A DNA stretch of 64,000 bases. It comes from Desulfovirgula thermocuniculi DSM 16036. Lineage in GTDB: Bacteria; Bacillota; Desulfotomaculia; Desulfotomaculales; Desulfovirgulaceae. Both the position numbers and the translations under genes were made by a program. Positions 34,047 to 43,571 of this stretch are shown piece after piece. Below the pieces are notes generated by a model that saw nothing but the letters and a program-made list of their open reading frames with translations, did no database searches and was not told where the DNA came from. Numbering within the stretch: the first letter of the stretch is position 1; every line of letters begins with the position of its first letter. The stretch lies in assembly GCF_000429345.1 (NCBI RefSeq), contig NZ_AUBR01000010.1:1-64000 (forward strand), in the 5' to 3' direction.

Positions 34047-34673
34047 CTAACCGGTCTTGGCGTCCCTTGCCCTTTCCACGTACTCGCCGCTGATGAGGAT
34101 GAAGTCGGCCACCGTGCGGGCAATTTTTTCGCGCTCGTACTCTGTAAGGCCCTCCTCACCTACGGGAAAGCACAGCCGAAAGCGGTACTTGCCCGTCTGC
34201 TCCACACGGGGCGACTCGCGCTCGATGCGGTGCCCCAGGCGGCGCTCCATGGCGGCGAGGTGCTCCAGCAAGGGCAGGAAAAAGCTGTGCTTGTGGCCGT
34301 CCAAAACCAGCTCCGCCAGGAGGATCTTTTTCCCGGAAAAGGGCCCCTTGCGCAGCTGGGTGCGGCAGAGGCGGTAGAAAATATCCTCCCGCCAGTGGGA
34401 AGGCACCAGGCAGAGGGCCGAGCCGTTTGGCTTTCCCCAGCGGGCCGCCGACCAGCACTGCACGGCCAGGCCGCGCTTTGAGAGGTAGTTCTCCACGCGG
34501 CGGTAAATATCCTCCAGGAGGCCCTCCCAGTTTTTGGCACCCGCGGCCTTTTTCTCCCCTTCCTGTCTCTGCATCCATTTTACAAACATCTCCAGGACGC
34601 CCAGCTGCTCCTTTTCCAGTTTTACTTCCCTGCGGAACTCTTCCAGGTAATGCACGAGATCCGGACCGCTCAT
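34047..34673 (-). CDS. Conserved protein of unknown function (208 residues)
   Basis: A soluble 208-residue protein. The first 60 residues are helical and charged (LEEFRREVKLEKEQLGVLEMFVKWMQ), followed by a mixed region with WREDIFYRLC, ILLAELVLDGHKHSFFLPLLEHLAAMERRLGHRIE and YRFRLCFPVG. The last part recalls nuclease-like DUF domains in which 'LEHLAAMERRLG' precedes a 'W/ERE' strand, but I cannot name a family. It lies between the exporter-associated genes and a CBS gene on the same strand. ATG start. Confidence 0.6.
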   Translation of the reverse strand: MSGPDLVHYLEEFRREVKLEKEQLGVLEMFVKWMQRQEGEKKAAGAKNWEGLLEDIYRRVENYLSKRGLAVQCWSAARWGKPNGSALCLVPSHWREDIFYRLCRTQLRKGPFSGKKILLAELVLDGHKHSFFLPLLEHLAAMERRLGHRIERESPRVEQTGKYRFRLCFPVGEEGLTEYEREKIARTVADFILISGEYVERARDAKTG

Positions 34674-34695
34674 TTTTTCACCCCGCCGTCCAAGT

Positions 34696-34727
34696 AAAGA
34701 AGGAGAGCCTTTTTACTCCCCTTCTTT
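34696..34727 (-). terminator. Candidate terminator after the TauE operon
   Basis: AAAGAAGG (34696-34703) and CCTTCTTT (34720-34727) form a stem extended by AG/CT with a bulge around a T-rich loop. It lies 10 bases after the small membrane gene. The T-tract on the minus strand is weak, so readthrough into the next genes is possible. Confidence 0.45.
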
Positions 34728-34736
34728 GCGGAAAGT

Positions 34737-34925
34737 CTACCCGGCCAAGAACACCGCCAGAAACAGGCACGCCACCAGGGCCAGAGCCAGCCCTAACGTC
34801 AACCCGACCCCTTCTCCCGTGTGGTCGGGATGGGCGCGCTGCAATTCGGCAAAGGCAAAGGCTTCCTCCAAATGCCCCAGCAGGGGCGGCTTCTTCCGGC
34901 TCCGGCCACTCCCATCGTCCTGCAT
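34737..34925 (-). CDS. Small C-tail-anchored membrane protein (62 residues)
   Basis: A 62-residue protein. A charged soluble stretch (QDDGSGRSRKKPP) is followed by one C-terminal transmembrane segment (GLTLGLALALVACLFLAVFLAG). The ATG is preceded by AAGGAGG with 8-base spacing, which is strong evidence that it is translated. It starts 26 bases after the TauE stop on the same strand. Similar short membrane proteins accompany TauE-type exporters elsewhere in the operon (36117-36356), so an accessory role is likely but unproven. Confidence 0.65.
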   Translation of the reverse strand: MQDDGSGRSRKKPPLLGHLEEAFAFAELQRAHPDHTGEGVGLTLGLALALVACLFLAVFLAG

Positions 34926-34951
34926 CTCCGGTTCCTCCTTCCGGCAAAACC

Positions 34952-36103
34952 TCATACCTTTGCGGCCACCGTTTCCGTTTCCACACCGACCTCCTTTTTC
35001 TTCTTCCACATGTTGCCCAGGATAATCACGCCCCCGGTGGCCAGGGCAAGGCACATGACGATGAAGCTGGTATTCTTGAGGACGCCGATGGTGCTTGGGG
35101 AGAGGGAAAGGAGGCCCAGCTCGTGGAGGTACGTGGGTATGGCTATACCCCTGCTTACGGCCACGATGAGCATGATGGTGGCCATGACCACTTTAATCAT
35201 GTACTCTTTCACGTAGGTGGTACCCACGGCGCCCAGCTGCACGCCGATGAGCGAGCCGGCCAGGATGAGGAGGACGAGCCTGATGTCCACGAACCCCCCC
35301 AGGGCCCAGGTAATGGTTCCGGTCAGCCCCATGAGGAAGGCCACCACCAGCTCCGTGGCGCTGGCCACAATGGCGGGGGCGCCGAGGATGTAGATCATGC
35401 CCGGCACGCCGATAAAGCCGCCCACGGCAATGGTGGCCGCCAGCATCCCGGTGCCCAGGCCAATGGGCGCCACGATCCAGAAGGAGACCCGCGTGTTGGC
35501 TACTTTAAAGTGTATCATAGGCGGGATGTTAATCTTCCTTACCCTTTCCGCCAGGCGGGAGGTGGTGTCCTCCTTTTGCATGCTGGCCGCCCGGCGGGCG
35601 TCGTAGAGCATGTAGAGGCCCAGGGAGGTAAGCACGGCCACAAAGACCAGGCTCACGTAGAGGTTGGAGCCGGCCGCCCCCCACTTGGCAAAGATGGCCT
35701 TTTGCACCCCGATCCCCAGCTGCACGCCGATGACCGCCGTGGTGGCCATGATCACGCCCAGCTTAACATCCACCTGGCCGTACTTGTAGCGCTTGTAGGC
35801 CCCCACCAGGGCCTTAGGGAACTTGTGACACATGTTGCTGGCCACGGCAATGGCCGCCGGCGCCCCCAGGCTCATCATGCCGGGGGTGAGCACAAAGGCG
35901 CCGCCGGAGCCAATGAAGCCGCTGATCAGCCCCCCGAGAAAGCCCAGCAAAAACAGGTAGAGTACCTTCCAGGCATCCAGCTGCACGAACTGCTTGACCA
36001 TGTCGCCCGGCCCCAGGTTTTCCCCTGCCGCCTCGGCAATTAAGGGGAGGCAGAGCAGGAAAAGGGCGGCCAGGGTGGTTATAGCAAAGAGCTTGCTTTT
36101 CAT
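34952..36103 (-). CDS. TauE/SafE family anion exporter
   Basis: A 383-residue permease with a signal-like first segment (about 5-25) and eight further transmembrane segments in two halves. The two pseudo-repeats show GGLISGFIGSGGAFVLTPGMMSLG near 47 and GMLAATIAVGGFIGVPGMIYILG near 220, the TauE/SafE pattern. The family exports sulfite, sulfoacetate or other C1-C2 sulfonates. The cytosolic loop between halves contains KEDTTSRLAERVRKI. ATG 36103 is preceded by GTGGGGTAAA; a GTG at 36115 is an alternative. It is the second gene of a unit driven by a sigma-54 promoter. Confidence 0.88.
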   Translation of the reverse strand: MKSKLFAITTLAALFLLCLPLIAEAAGENLGPGDMVKQFVQLDAWKVLYLFLLGFLGGLISGFIGSGGAFVLTPGMMSLGAPAAIAVASNMCHKFPKALVGAYKRYKYGQVDVKLGVIMATTAVIGVQLGIGVQKAIFAKWGAAGSNLYVSLVFVAVLTSLGLYMLYDARRAASMQKEDTTSRLAERVRKINIPPMIHFKVANTRVSFWIVAPIGLGTGMLAATIAVGGFIGVPGMIYILGAPAIVASATELVVAFLMGLTGTITWALGGFVDIRLVLLILAGSLIGVQLGAVGTTYVKEYMIKVVMATIMLIVAVSRGIAIPTYLHELGLLSLSPSTIGVLKNTSFIVMCLALATGGVIILGNMWKKKKEVGVETETVAAKV

Positions 36104-36116
36104 TTTACCCCACACT

Positions 36117-36356
36117 TTAATGCCCCCCTTTCTTTAACGGTCGGATACCCAGGGATTCTAAGAAGTAGTTGGCAAAGGTCCCGTGGATGAGGGAAAAGGC
36201 TATAGCCGTGGCGATGAGGGCCAGCGAGGCCACGCCTCCCTGGGCAAAGTAATTGATCACTGCACCCTGGTTCAAAAAGACCAGGAGGTAGGCCGCCAGG
36301 GAAATTATACCCCATATTACGGCCTCCTTTACCGGCCTGGGCTGCGCTTTACTCAT
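36117..36356 (-). CDS. Small two-helix membrane protein, first gene of the TauE operon
   Basis: A 79-residue membrane protein with two transmembrane segments (about 12-30 and 39-60) and short charged ends. It starts at ATG 36356 with AGAAAGGAGGGGGG upstream, only 35 bases after the predicted sigma-54 start site. It precedes the TauE exporter by 13 bases. Such small partners are often found before TauE-like permeases; the function is not known. Confidence 0.75.
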   Translation of the reverse strand: MSKAQPRPVKEAVIWGIISLAAYLLVFLNQGAVINYFAQGGVASLALIATAIAFSLIHGTFANYFLESLGIRPLKKGGH

Positions 36357-36401
36357 ATCCCCCCCTCCTTTCTGCCGCGCCTTTTTTATTGTTCAGGAGG
36401 G

Positions 36402-36417
36402 TGCAAAGCCTGTGCCT
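36402..36417 (-). promoter_or_regulatory. Sigma-54 (-24/-12) promoter of the TauE operon
   Basis: The minus strand reads AGGCACAGGCTTTGCA. Against TGGCACGrnnnTTGCW this keeps the invariant GG (-24) and GC (-12) with correct spacing and matches 14 of 16 positions. Transcription would start near 36391. A sigma-54 activator gene lies 0.8 kb upstream, and three palindromes lie 97-183 bases upstream of the start. Confidence 0.85.
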
Positions 36418-36427
36418 TTTTACACAA

Positions 36428-36463
36428 AGCACAAAAGGCCCATAAAAACGGGCCTCTCGTGCT
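36428..36463 (-). terminator. Terminator of the kinase-NtrC-CBS operon
   Basis: AGCAC (36428-36432) pairs with GTGCT (36459-36463) and, inside, AGGCCC pairs with GGGCCT around ATAAAAAC. On the minus strand the stem is followed by TTGTGTAAAAA, so the T-tract is short. It separates the CBS gene from the sigma-54 promoter. Confidence 0.6.
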
Positions 36464-36479
36464 TTGGGGCACTTTCACT

Positions 36480-36582
36480 TGTCGAAATTATCATCAGGGG
36501 CCTGGTGAATTCCTCAACAGTGGGGCGGCAGCGGGCAAGCCGCGGCCCCCGGCGCAGGGGCCGCTTGTTGAATTTTTCGACA
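36480..36582. promoter_or_regulatory. Three palindromic upstream activator sites for a sigma-54 activator
   Basis: Three related 17-bp imperfect palindromes occur: TGTCGAAATTATCATCA (36480-36496), TGGTGAATTCCTCAACA (36503-36519) and TGTTGAATTTTTCGACA (36566-36582). The shared half-site is TGTYGAA. Their centres lie about 97, 120 and 183 bases upstream of the predicted sigma-54 start, the normal range for enhancer sites. The neighbouring NtrC-type regulator is the obvious candidate to bind them. Confidence 0.7.
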
Positions 36583-36622
36583 GTTGTACCCCCTCCGGGC
36601 CGTCTTCCATGTTATCGGGATC

Positions 36623-37135
36623 TTATTCACAAGGTGGAGGGTTCAGGCTTAAAAAGTGTGCGCTGAGAACTTTAAACACATCCACCGTGCGCACTACGCC
36701 TAGCAGGCGCCCGCCCTCCAAAACGGGCAGGGAGTTGACACCGTGCCTTAACAGGGCCCTCACCACGTCCATTATTTCATCATCCGCCTGCACGGTGGCC
36801 ACTTCCAGGGGGCGCATGACATCGCACACGCGCAATAGGGAACCCTCTTTTAACTTCTGCAGAAAGTACCAGCTCCAGGATTCCGCCCTGAAGAGCGGGT
36901 CGTTGAGCAGGTCGTAGAGCCCTACGGCCATGAGGATTCCCCGCAGGGTCAAAATGCCGCTCAGCCGGCCCTCGGCATCGAGGACGATTAAAATGCGGTG
37001 CCCGTGCCAGGGCTTTCCCTGGCGGTGGAAAGACTGCCGCAGTGCCTGGATGCCCTCGTACAAGGTGGCCCCGGCCTCAATGGTGGGCAGCTCTTCCAAG
37101 GGTATCATGATGTCCCGGGCTTTGTGCGGCAGCAC
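36623..37135 (-). CDS. Tandem CBS-domain protein, paralogue of 33527-34033
   Basis: A 170-residue protein with two CBS domains (about 5-80 and 100-160): LSGILTLRGILMAVGLYDLL and LLGVVRTVDVFKVLSAHF. It begins at GTG 37135, 18 bases after the NtrC-type regulator stop, and is the last gene of that operon before the terminator. The close similarity to the CBS gene on the far side of the TauE operon suggests duplication, with one copy in each regulatory unit. A role as a nucleotide sensor is inferred from the fold only. Confidence 0.84.
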   Translation of the reverse strand: MLPHKARDIMIPLEELPTIEAGATLYEGIQALRQSFHRQGKPWHGHRILIVLDAEGRLSGILTLRGILMAVGLYDLLNDPLFRAESWSWYFLQKLKEGSLLRVCDVMRPLEVATVQADDEIMDVVRALLRHGVNSLPVLEGGRLLGVVRTVDVFKVLSAHFLSLNPPPCE

Positions 37136-37153
37136 TCCTAGTCACCCCCCCCA

Positions 37154-38514
<1,361 letters not shown>

Positions 38515-38518
<4 letters not shown>

Positions 38519-40365
38519 CTCACCCCTGCCGCTTCAGGTAGGTATATGGTGAACTTGGTGCCCCGGCCCACCTCGCTCTCCACCTCTATCTGCCCCCCGT
38601 GGGCTTGGATTATCTCGTAAGCTATGGCCAGGCCCAAGCCCGTGCCCTTGGGCTTGGTGGTGTAAAAGGGCTCAAAGAGGTGCACCAGGTTTTCCTTGGG
38701 AATACCGCAGCCGGTATCGGCCACGGAGAGGGCCGCCATCTGCCGCTCGGGCAGGTAGGCGGTGCTGATGGTAATTACCCCGCCTTCGGGCATGGCCTGC
38801 ATGGCGTTAAAGATAATGTTTAAAACGGCCCTTTCCATCTGCTCCGCGTCCATCCAGACCGGAGGCAATTGCACGTCCAGGTCCAGCAGGAAGTGGTACT
38901 TGCTCTGGTGCACTTCCCTGAAGAACCCCACCAGCTCCCGGACAAACACGTTGAGGTCCCGCTGCGCGAGGCGGGCCTCCGCGGGCTTGGCAAAGTAGAG
39001 CAACTGCTCCACCAGGTAATCCAGCCGGGAGATTTCCCGCTGCACGGCAGACAAGGCCTGCACGCTGGGCCTGTTATCCTGCAGCCAGTGCTGGATGTAA
39101 CAGCTGATGGTGGTCAGCGGGTTCCTTATTTCGTGAGCCACGCCCGTGACCAGCCTGCCTAGGGCGGCCAGGCGCTCCTGGCGCCGCACCTTTTCCTCCA
39201 GATGCATGCGCTCCGTCAGGTCCCGGCAGTTGACCACCGCGCCCAGCAACTGGCCCCCGGGGGTCTTCAGGGGCAGTACGCTCACCAGCAGGTGGCGCGG
39301 TGCCTTCTGCCCGTTGCCCATGCTGAGCATCAGGTCGCGGGACTCCTTCTCCTCCTTGAGCGCCCGCTCCAGGTAGGGGGCCAGCGGCGTGGCCATGGCG
39401 GCAAGCCCTCCCGCCTCCTGCTGCTCGGCCCCCGCAGGCAGGGAGAAAAGCTCCCGGGCCAGCTTGTTGGCCAGCACCACCCTGCCCTGCGCGTCCACCA
39501 CCACGATGGCCTCGTCAATCACGGCCAGCATGGTTTCGGTGTAGAGGTTGAGCTCGGCAATGCGCCGGGCAAAGCGGTTTATGCCCTCCACAATCTCGCC
39601 CAGTTCCCCGGAAGCCTTGGGCATGACCCGGGAGAGGTCCTCCTCCAGGTTTCTCAAGCCCCGCTTGATAAACTGCACCTGCGACACCAGGTCCCGGAAA
39701 AGGTAGATGGCCCCGCCGAATCCCGCCAGGACCACCAGGGCAATGACCGCGTAGGCGATGAGCTCCAGGTGGCGCCTCTGGCCGTAAAATCCCACCTCCG
39801 AAAGGTACTCGGCGGCGCGGATGACGCCCTCCACCTTGCCGTCGCGGATTACCGGGCGGTAAACCTCCACGATGCCCCCTTCCTCGGGGCCCACCGTCTG
39901 CGCGAGGCTGGCCCGCTGGGCAATGGTATCCTCAAAGGCCTTCTTGCGCCGGAGGGAAAAGTTCACATCGTAGCGGTCGGTACCGTCAAAGAAGACGTGC
40001 AGGGGAGCATAGTACAGGCCCAGGTGCACCTCCGGCTGCTCGCCCCTCACCTCGTTAATCTTCTCGTTAACATAGGCGCCCAGGGCCACGATCTGCTCCT
40101 GAGGAGGCCTGCCGGCCAGCCCCTGGCTAGCCAGGTAACTGTCCAGGCTCACGGCAAGCTTCTGGTCTAAAATGTATGCCGCTTGGTTGAGCTTGGCCTT
40201 CTGGTTTTCCAGCAGGGAACTTTCGCTGGCCCGGATCACGTGGAGCATGTAGAGGGTGAGCAAAATGGGCAGGACGAGGAGGAGGGACACCAGGTAGAGG
40301 ATGCGGTTACCAAAGAAAAGGCCGCGCAAAAGAAAACCACCCCGAGAGCCGCCGTTTGAGGACAT
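38515..40365 (-). CDS. Membrane sensor histidine kinase (cache-like sensor, HAMP, PAS, HisKA)
   Basis: A 616-residue kinase, partner of the NtrC-type regulator. TM1 is about 22-43, an extracytoplasmic single-cache-like domain covers 45-195, TM2 is about 201-222, then HAMP, a PAS domain (about 265-385), HisKA with phospho-acceptor His411 (GVAHEIRNPLTTI) and HATPase (NAMQAMPEGG, DTGCGIP, GTGLGLAI). The cache region lacks a motif that would name the ligand; this class often senses small organic acids. It is divergent from the phenylacetate-CoA ligase/TRAP operon, so one of those substrates is a possible signal. Confidence 0.94.
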
Positions 40366-40425
40366 TATATCACCCCCGGCAGCGCCCCAAAAGGAGCAAA
40401 AAATTTCCCTTTGCGGGAGGAATTC

Positions 40426-40570
40426 TTTTTTGCACGGCGAAGCTATATCAATGTAGTTAAGGAGAGCCGGAGCAAAAGCGGCGAGCGGAGCGGGGCCGAG
40501 CCGAGGTGAGGCAAAGGCAGTTCAAGGGTTTTTCTCACCAGGCCAAGCGGCCTGGTGTTTTTGCTTTTGG
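40426..40570 (+). promoter_or_regulatory. Structured leader with attenuator ahead of the ligase-TRAP operon
   Basis: The 164 bases between the TTGCAC at 40431 and the ligase start hold a GC-rich leader of repeated GAGC/GCCG units (about 40463-40510). Two mutually exclusive helices follow. GGTGAG (40505-40510) can pair with CTCACC (40534-40539); the alternative is the terminator at 40536-40557, which shares CACC. This is the layout of a transcription attenuator or riboswitch. The aptamer part fits no class I can recognise: not c-di-GMP, TPP, SAM, T-box or guanidine. Confidence 0.5.
40536..40570 (+). terminator. Leader terminator upstream of phenylacetate-CoA ligase
   Basis: CACCAGGCC (40536-40544) pairs perfectly with GGCCTGGTG (40549-40557) around AAGC and is followed by TTTTTGCTTTT. 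It lies 34 bases before the TTG start, so it must be controlled for the operon to be expressed. Confidence 0.9.
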
Positions 40571-40603
40571 ACCCCGAAAATTTGGGAGAGGGAGGGAAAA
40601 GGG

Positions 40604-41905
40604 TTGGCCGTACCTCTGGAAAAAACGGAAGCGTTTAACTTCGAGCGGGTGTTCAAGCAACAGGAAACCCTCTTACAGGAGATGGTGGGGCGGGTCTACC
40701 GGAACTCCCCCTTTTACCGCCGGAAGCTGGAGGAGGCGGGCATCCGCCCCGGGGAAATCCGCACCGTAAGGGACCTGGAAAAGGTCCCCTTCACCACCAA
40801 AGACGAACTGCGCCTCGGCTACCCCCTGGGCCTGATGGCCGTGCCCGAGGAAGAGGTGGTGCGCATTCACTCCTCATCGGGGACCACCGGCAAGCCTGTG
40901 ATCGTTCCCTACACTAGGAACGACGTGGATACCTGGGCGGAAATGATGCGCCGCTGCCTGGTCATGGCCGGGGTAACGCCGCGCGACCGCGTGCAGATCA
41001 CCCCGGGCTACGGCCTGTGGACGGCGGGCATTGGCTTTCAGGCCGGGGTAGAGCGCCTGGGGGCCATGGCCGTGCCCACGGGTCCGGGAAACACGGAAAA
41101 GCAAATAGAAATGATGCTGGATCTGCAAACCACTGTGCTCATTGGCACCGCCTCTTACGGCCTGGTGCTGGCCGAAGAGATCAGCCGCCGCGGCTTAAAG
41201 CCGCGCCTGCGTTTGCGCCTGGGCATCTTTGGCTCGGAGCGCTGGGGCGAGAAAATGCGCCGCCGCATTGAAGAAGAGCTGGGCATCGAGTCCTTCGACA
41301 TTTACGGCCTCACGGAAGTGTACGGGCCCGGCATTGCCATTGACTGCCCCTACCACCTCGGCATGCACTTCTGGAGCGACCACCTGCTCTTCGAGATCGT
41401 CGACCCCCACACCGGGAAGCAACTGCCCCCGGGGGAGGAAGGGGAGCTGGTCATCACCACCCTCACCAAGGAGGGGATGCCTCTCCTGCGCTACCGCACC
41501 CACGACATCACGCGCCTCATACCCCACCGCTGTCCCTGCGGCTCCCCTTACCCCATGATCGACCGCGTGCTGGGGAGGACGGACGACCGCATTAAAATCA
41601 AGGGTGTCAACATCTACCCGGGGCAGATCGACGACGTGCTGAAGAGCGCCAGGGGGGCTTCCAGCGAGTACCAGATCATCCTCACCCGCCAGAACGCGCG
41701 AGACCACATGCTCATCAGGGTCGAGGGCCTTCCCGGCCACGATCCCCGGGAGGTGGCCGCGGAGTGCCAGCGGCTGATCAAGGCCCGCATCGGCGTGTCC
41801 TGCGAGGTGGAAGTGGTCCCGCAGGGCAGCCTGCCGCGCAGCGAAAAGAAAAGCCGGCGCGTCTTTGATTACCGCGAGAATGGGGGGTCGTCCCGTGACG
41901 CTTAA
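40604..41905 (+). CDS. Phenylacetate-CoA ligase (PaaK family)
   Basis: A 433-residue acyl-adenylate-forming enzyme. It has the PaaK P-loop HSSSGTTGKPVIVPYT near residue 88, FDIYGLTEVYGPG near 230, the DDRIKIKGVNIYP hinge near 327 and SEKKSRRV at the end with the catalytic Lys. It activates an aryl- or arylacetate with ATP and CoA. CPYHLGMHFW and the Cys pair in HRCPCGS are typical of the family's zinc-binding loop. The TTG start has GAGGGAGGG upstream. The TRAP-protein gene starts inside its end (41895), so uptake and activation of one acid are probably coupled. The exact acid is not readable. Confidence 0.9.
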   Translation: MAVPLEKTEAFNFERVFKQQETLLQEMVGRVYRNSPFYRRKLEEAGIRPGEIRTVRDLEKVPFTTKDELRLGYPLGLMAVPEEEVVRIHSSSGTTGKPVIVPYTRNDVDTWAEMMRRCLVMAGVTPRDRVQITPGYGLWTAGIGFQAGVERLGAMAVPTGPGNTEKQIEMMLDLQTTVLIGTASYGLVLAEEISRRGLKPRLRLRLGIFGSERWGEKMRRRIEEELGIESFDIYGLTEVYGPGIAIDCPYHLGMHFWSDHLLFEIVDPHTGKQLPPGEEGELVITTLTKEGMPLLRYRTHDITRLIPHRCPCGSPYPMIDRVLGRTDDRIKIKGVNIYPGQIDDVLKSARGASSEYQIILTRQNARDHMLIRVEGLPGHDPREVAAECQRLIKARIGVSCEVEVVPQGSLPRSEKKSRRVFDYRENGGSSRDA

Positions 41906-42950
41906 AAGAAGCCTGGCCGTGGCGGTGATCCTTTCCCTGGCCGCCCTGCTCCTGGCGGGTTGCGGCAAGGCCGCAAAAGAGAGCGGTTCCGCAGGCAGCA
42001 AGCCGGTGGTGCTGAGGTATGCCTTTTTTGCTCCGGCCAACACCTTCCCGGCCAAGCAAATGGAAAAGTGGAAGGAAGAGGTGGAAAAGCGCACCAACGG
42101 CAAGGTAAAGGTGGAGCTTTTCCCCGGGGGAACCCTGCTCACCGCCCAGAATATGTACGACGGGGTTAAAAACAGGGTGGCCGACATCGGCCTCTCCTGC
42201 CCTACCTACGAGCCGGGGCGCTTCCCTCTGCTGGGCATCTCGGATCTCCCCGCGGGCTTTCCCAACGCCAAGGTGGCCAGCCGGGTAATTTACGAACTGG
42301 TGCGGGAGTTCCCCCCGGAAGCCTTTAAAGATTACAAGATCATTACCGCCTTTGCCACGGAACCCGCCTACCTCATGACCACCAGGCCGGTGGCCAGCCT
42401 GCAGGACTTGAAAGGGAAAAAAATAAGAATCTCCGGTGCCCTAACCCCCGTGCTCAAGGAGCTGGGGGCCTCCCCCGTGGGCATGACCATGGCCGAGGTT
42501 CCGGAGGCGCTGCAAACGGGCGTCATTGAGGGCATGGTGAGCTCGCGGGAGGTCTTAAAGGACCTAAAGCTGGCCGAAAAACTCAAATACGTCACCGACT
42601 ACCCCATGACCGTAACCTCCTTCGTGGCGGTGATGAACAAAGAGGTGTGGAACTCCCTGCCGCCGGATGTGCAGAAGGTGATCGACGACCTGAGCCTGGA
42701 GATAGCCCTCTGGACGGGCGAGTACATGGACAACCACGTGAAGGAGGCCCTAGAGTGGAGCAAAAAGGAGCACGGCCTGCAGATAATTTCGCTGCCCCCG
42801 GCAGAAAAGGAGGCCTGGGACAGGATTTTGGCCCCCCTGCAGGATAGGTACGTGGCGGAATTAAAGGCCAAAGGCCTTCCGGCCGAGGAGTACAAGAAAC
42901 GCCTTGAGGAGCTAAAAGAAAAGTACACCAAGGAAATGGGCGGGAAATAA
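41895..42950 (+). CDS. TRAP transporter solute-binding lipoprotein (DctP)
   Basis: A 351-residue extracytoplasmic binding protein. A signal peptide ends in the lipobox LLAG-Cys23, so it is a lipoprotein. The DctP fold is seen in LRYAFFAPANTFPAKQMEKW near 40, VKVELFPGGTL near 67 and LKGKKIRISGALTPVLKELGASPV near 160-185. The conserved Arg in that last stretch binds the substrate carboxylate in this family. The GTG at 41895 has GGGGGGT 7 bases upstream and overlaps the ligase gene by 11 bases; an ATG at 41880 would add five residues. Confidence 0.92.
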   Translation: MTLKRSLAVAVILSLAALLLAGCGKAAKESGSAGSKPVVLRYAFFAPANTFPAKQMEKWKEEVEKRTNGKVKVELFPGGTLLTAQNMYDGVKNRVADIGLSCPTYEPGRFPLLGISDLPAGFPNAKVASRVIYELVREFPPEAFKDYKIITAFATEPAYLMTTRPVASLQDLKGKKIRISGALTPVLKELGASPVGMTMAEVPEALQTGVIEGMVSSREVLKDLKLAEKLKYVTDYPMTVTSFVAVMNKEVWNSLPPDVQKVIDDLSLEIALWTGEYMDNHVKEALEWSKKEHGLQIISLPPAEKEAWDRILAPLQDRYVAELKAKGLPAEEYKKRLEELKEKYTKEMGGK

Positions 42951-42957
42951 GCCGCCG

Positions 42958-42990
42958 TTGCGGGGTACCCTTTATTGGGGTGCCCCGCAA
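42958..42990 (+). other. Intercistronic hairpin between dctP and dctQ
   Basis: TTGCGGGG (42958-42965) pairs with CCCCGCAA (42983-42990), extended by CCC/GGG inside. The RNA after it is A-rich rather than T-rich, so it is not a plus-strand terminator. Such hairpins often protect the binding-protein mRNA and keep it more abundant than the permease mRNA. Confidence 0.5.
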
Positions 42991-43016
42991 AAAAGCAAAA
43001 AAGGGGTGAGCTCTCC

Positions 43017-43571
43017 GTGGCCCTGACCAGAGAACACGCGGCCAAAGAAGCCTGCACCGCACCGGCTGCCGAACAGCTGACGCTTTTTTTAAACCGCGCA
43101 AGCAAGAGCCTAAACCTCTTTCTTGCCCGGCTGGCCTGCGGCTGCCTGCTCGCCATGGTGCTCCTCACGGTGGCCAACGCCGTCCTGCGGGCGTACCGCA
43201 CCCCTTTTGCCGGGACCACGGAGGTCGTCGGCTGGCTGACCGCCCTCACCACCGCTTTCGGCCTGGGCTACACGCAGGTGACCAGGGGTTATGTGGAAAT
43301 AGACTCCCTGGTAAGGCGGCTTCCGGCCCCTCTGCAAAAGAGCACCAGGTGCGCCGTCCTTCTTGCCTGCGCCGTGTTCGGCGCCCTCGTTTCCTTTAAG
43401 CTGGGCGCCTACGCCCTGACGGTATGCCGAAACGGCAACCTTTCGGAAACGCTGCAACTGCCCTTTTACCCCCTGATCTTCCTCCTGGCCCTGGGCTTTG
43501 CCGCTCTGGCGTTGGCCCTGCTGGCCGACTTTTTAAAGGAATGTCTGGAAGGGAGGGCGCGCCCATCATGA
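43017..43571 (+). CDS. TRAP transporter small permease (DctQ)
   Basis: A 184-residue membrane protein with four transmembrane segments, the DctQ topology. Typical traits are TPFAGTTEVVGWLTALTTAFGLGYTQVTRGYVEID in pattern (the E-V/A-x-x-W and G-x-x-x-E/D features), near residues 60-95, and a short basic linker RRLPAPLQ. The GTG at 43017 has AAGGGGTGAG 6 bases upstream. Its stop overlaps the DctM start (ATGA), so the two permease parts are translationally coupled. Confidence 0.88.
   Translation: MALTREHAAKEACTAPAAEQLTLFLNRASKSLNLFLARLACGCLLAMVLLTVANAVLRAYRTPFAGTTEVVGWLTALTTAFGLGYTQVTRGYVEIDSLVRRLPAPLQKSTRCAVLLACAVFGALVSFKLGAYALTVCRNGNLSETLQLPFYPLIFLLALGFAALALALLADFLKECLEGRARPS

Noticed and set aside
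34737-35054. Longer form of the small membrane gene starting at 35054
   Set aside because: It would overlap the TauE gene by 100 bases; ATG 34925 has a perfect AAGGAGG.
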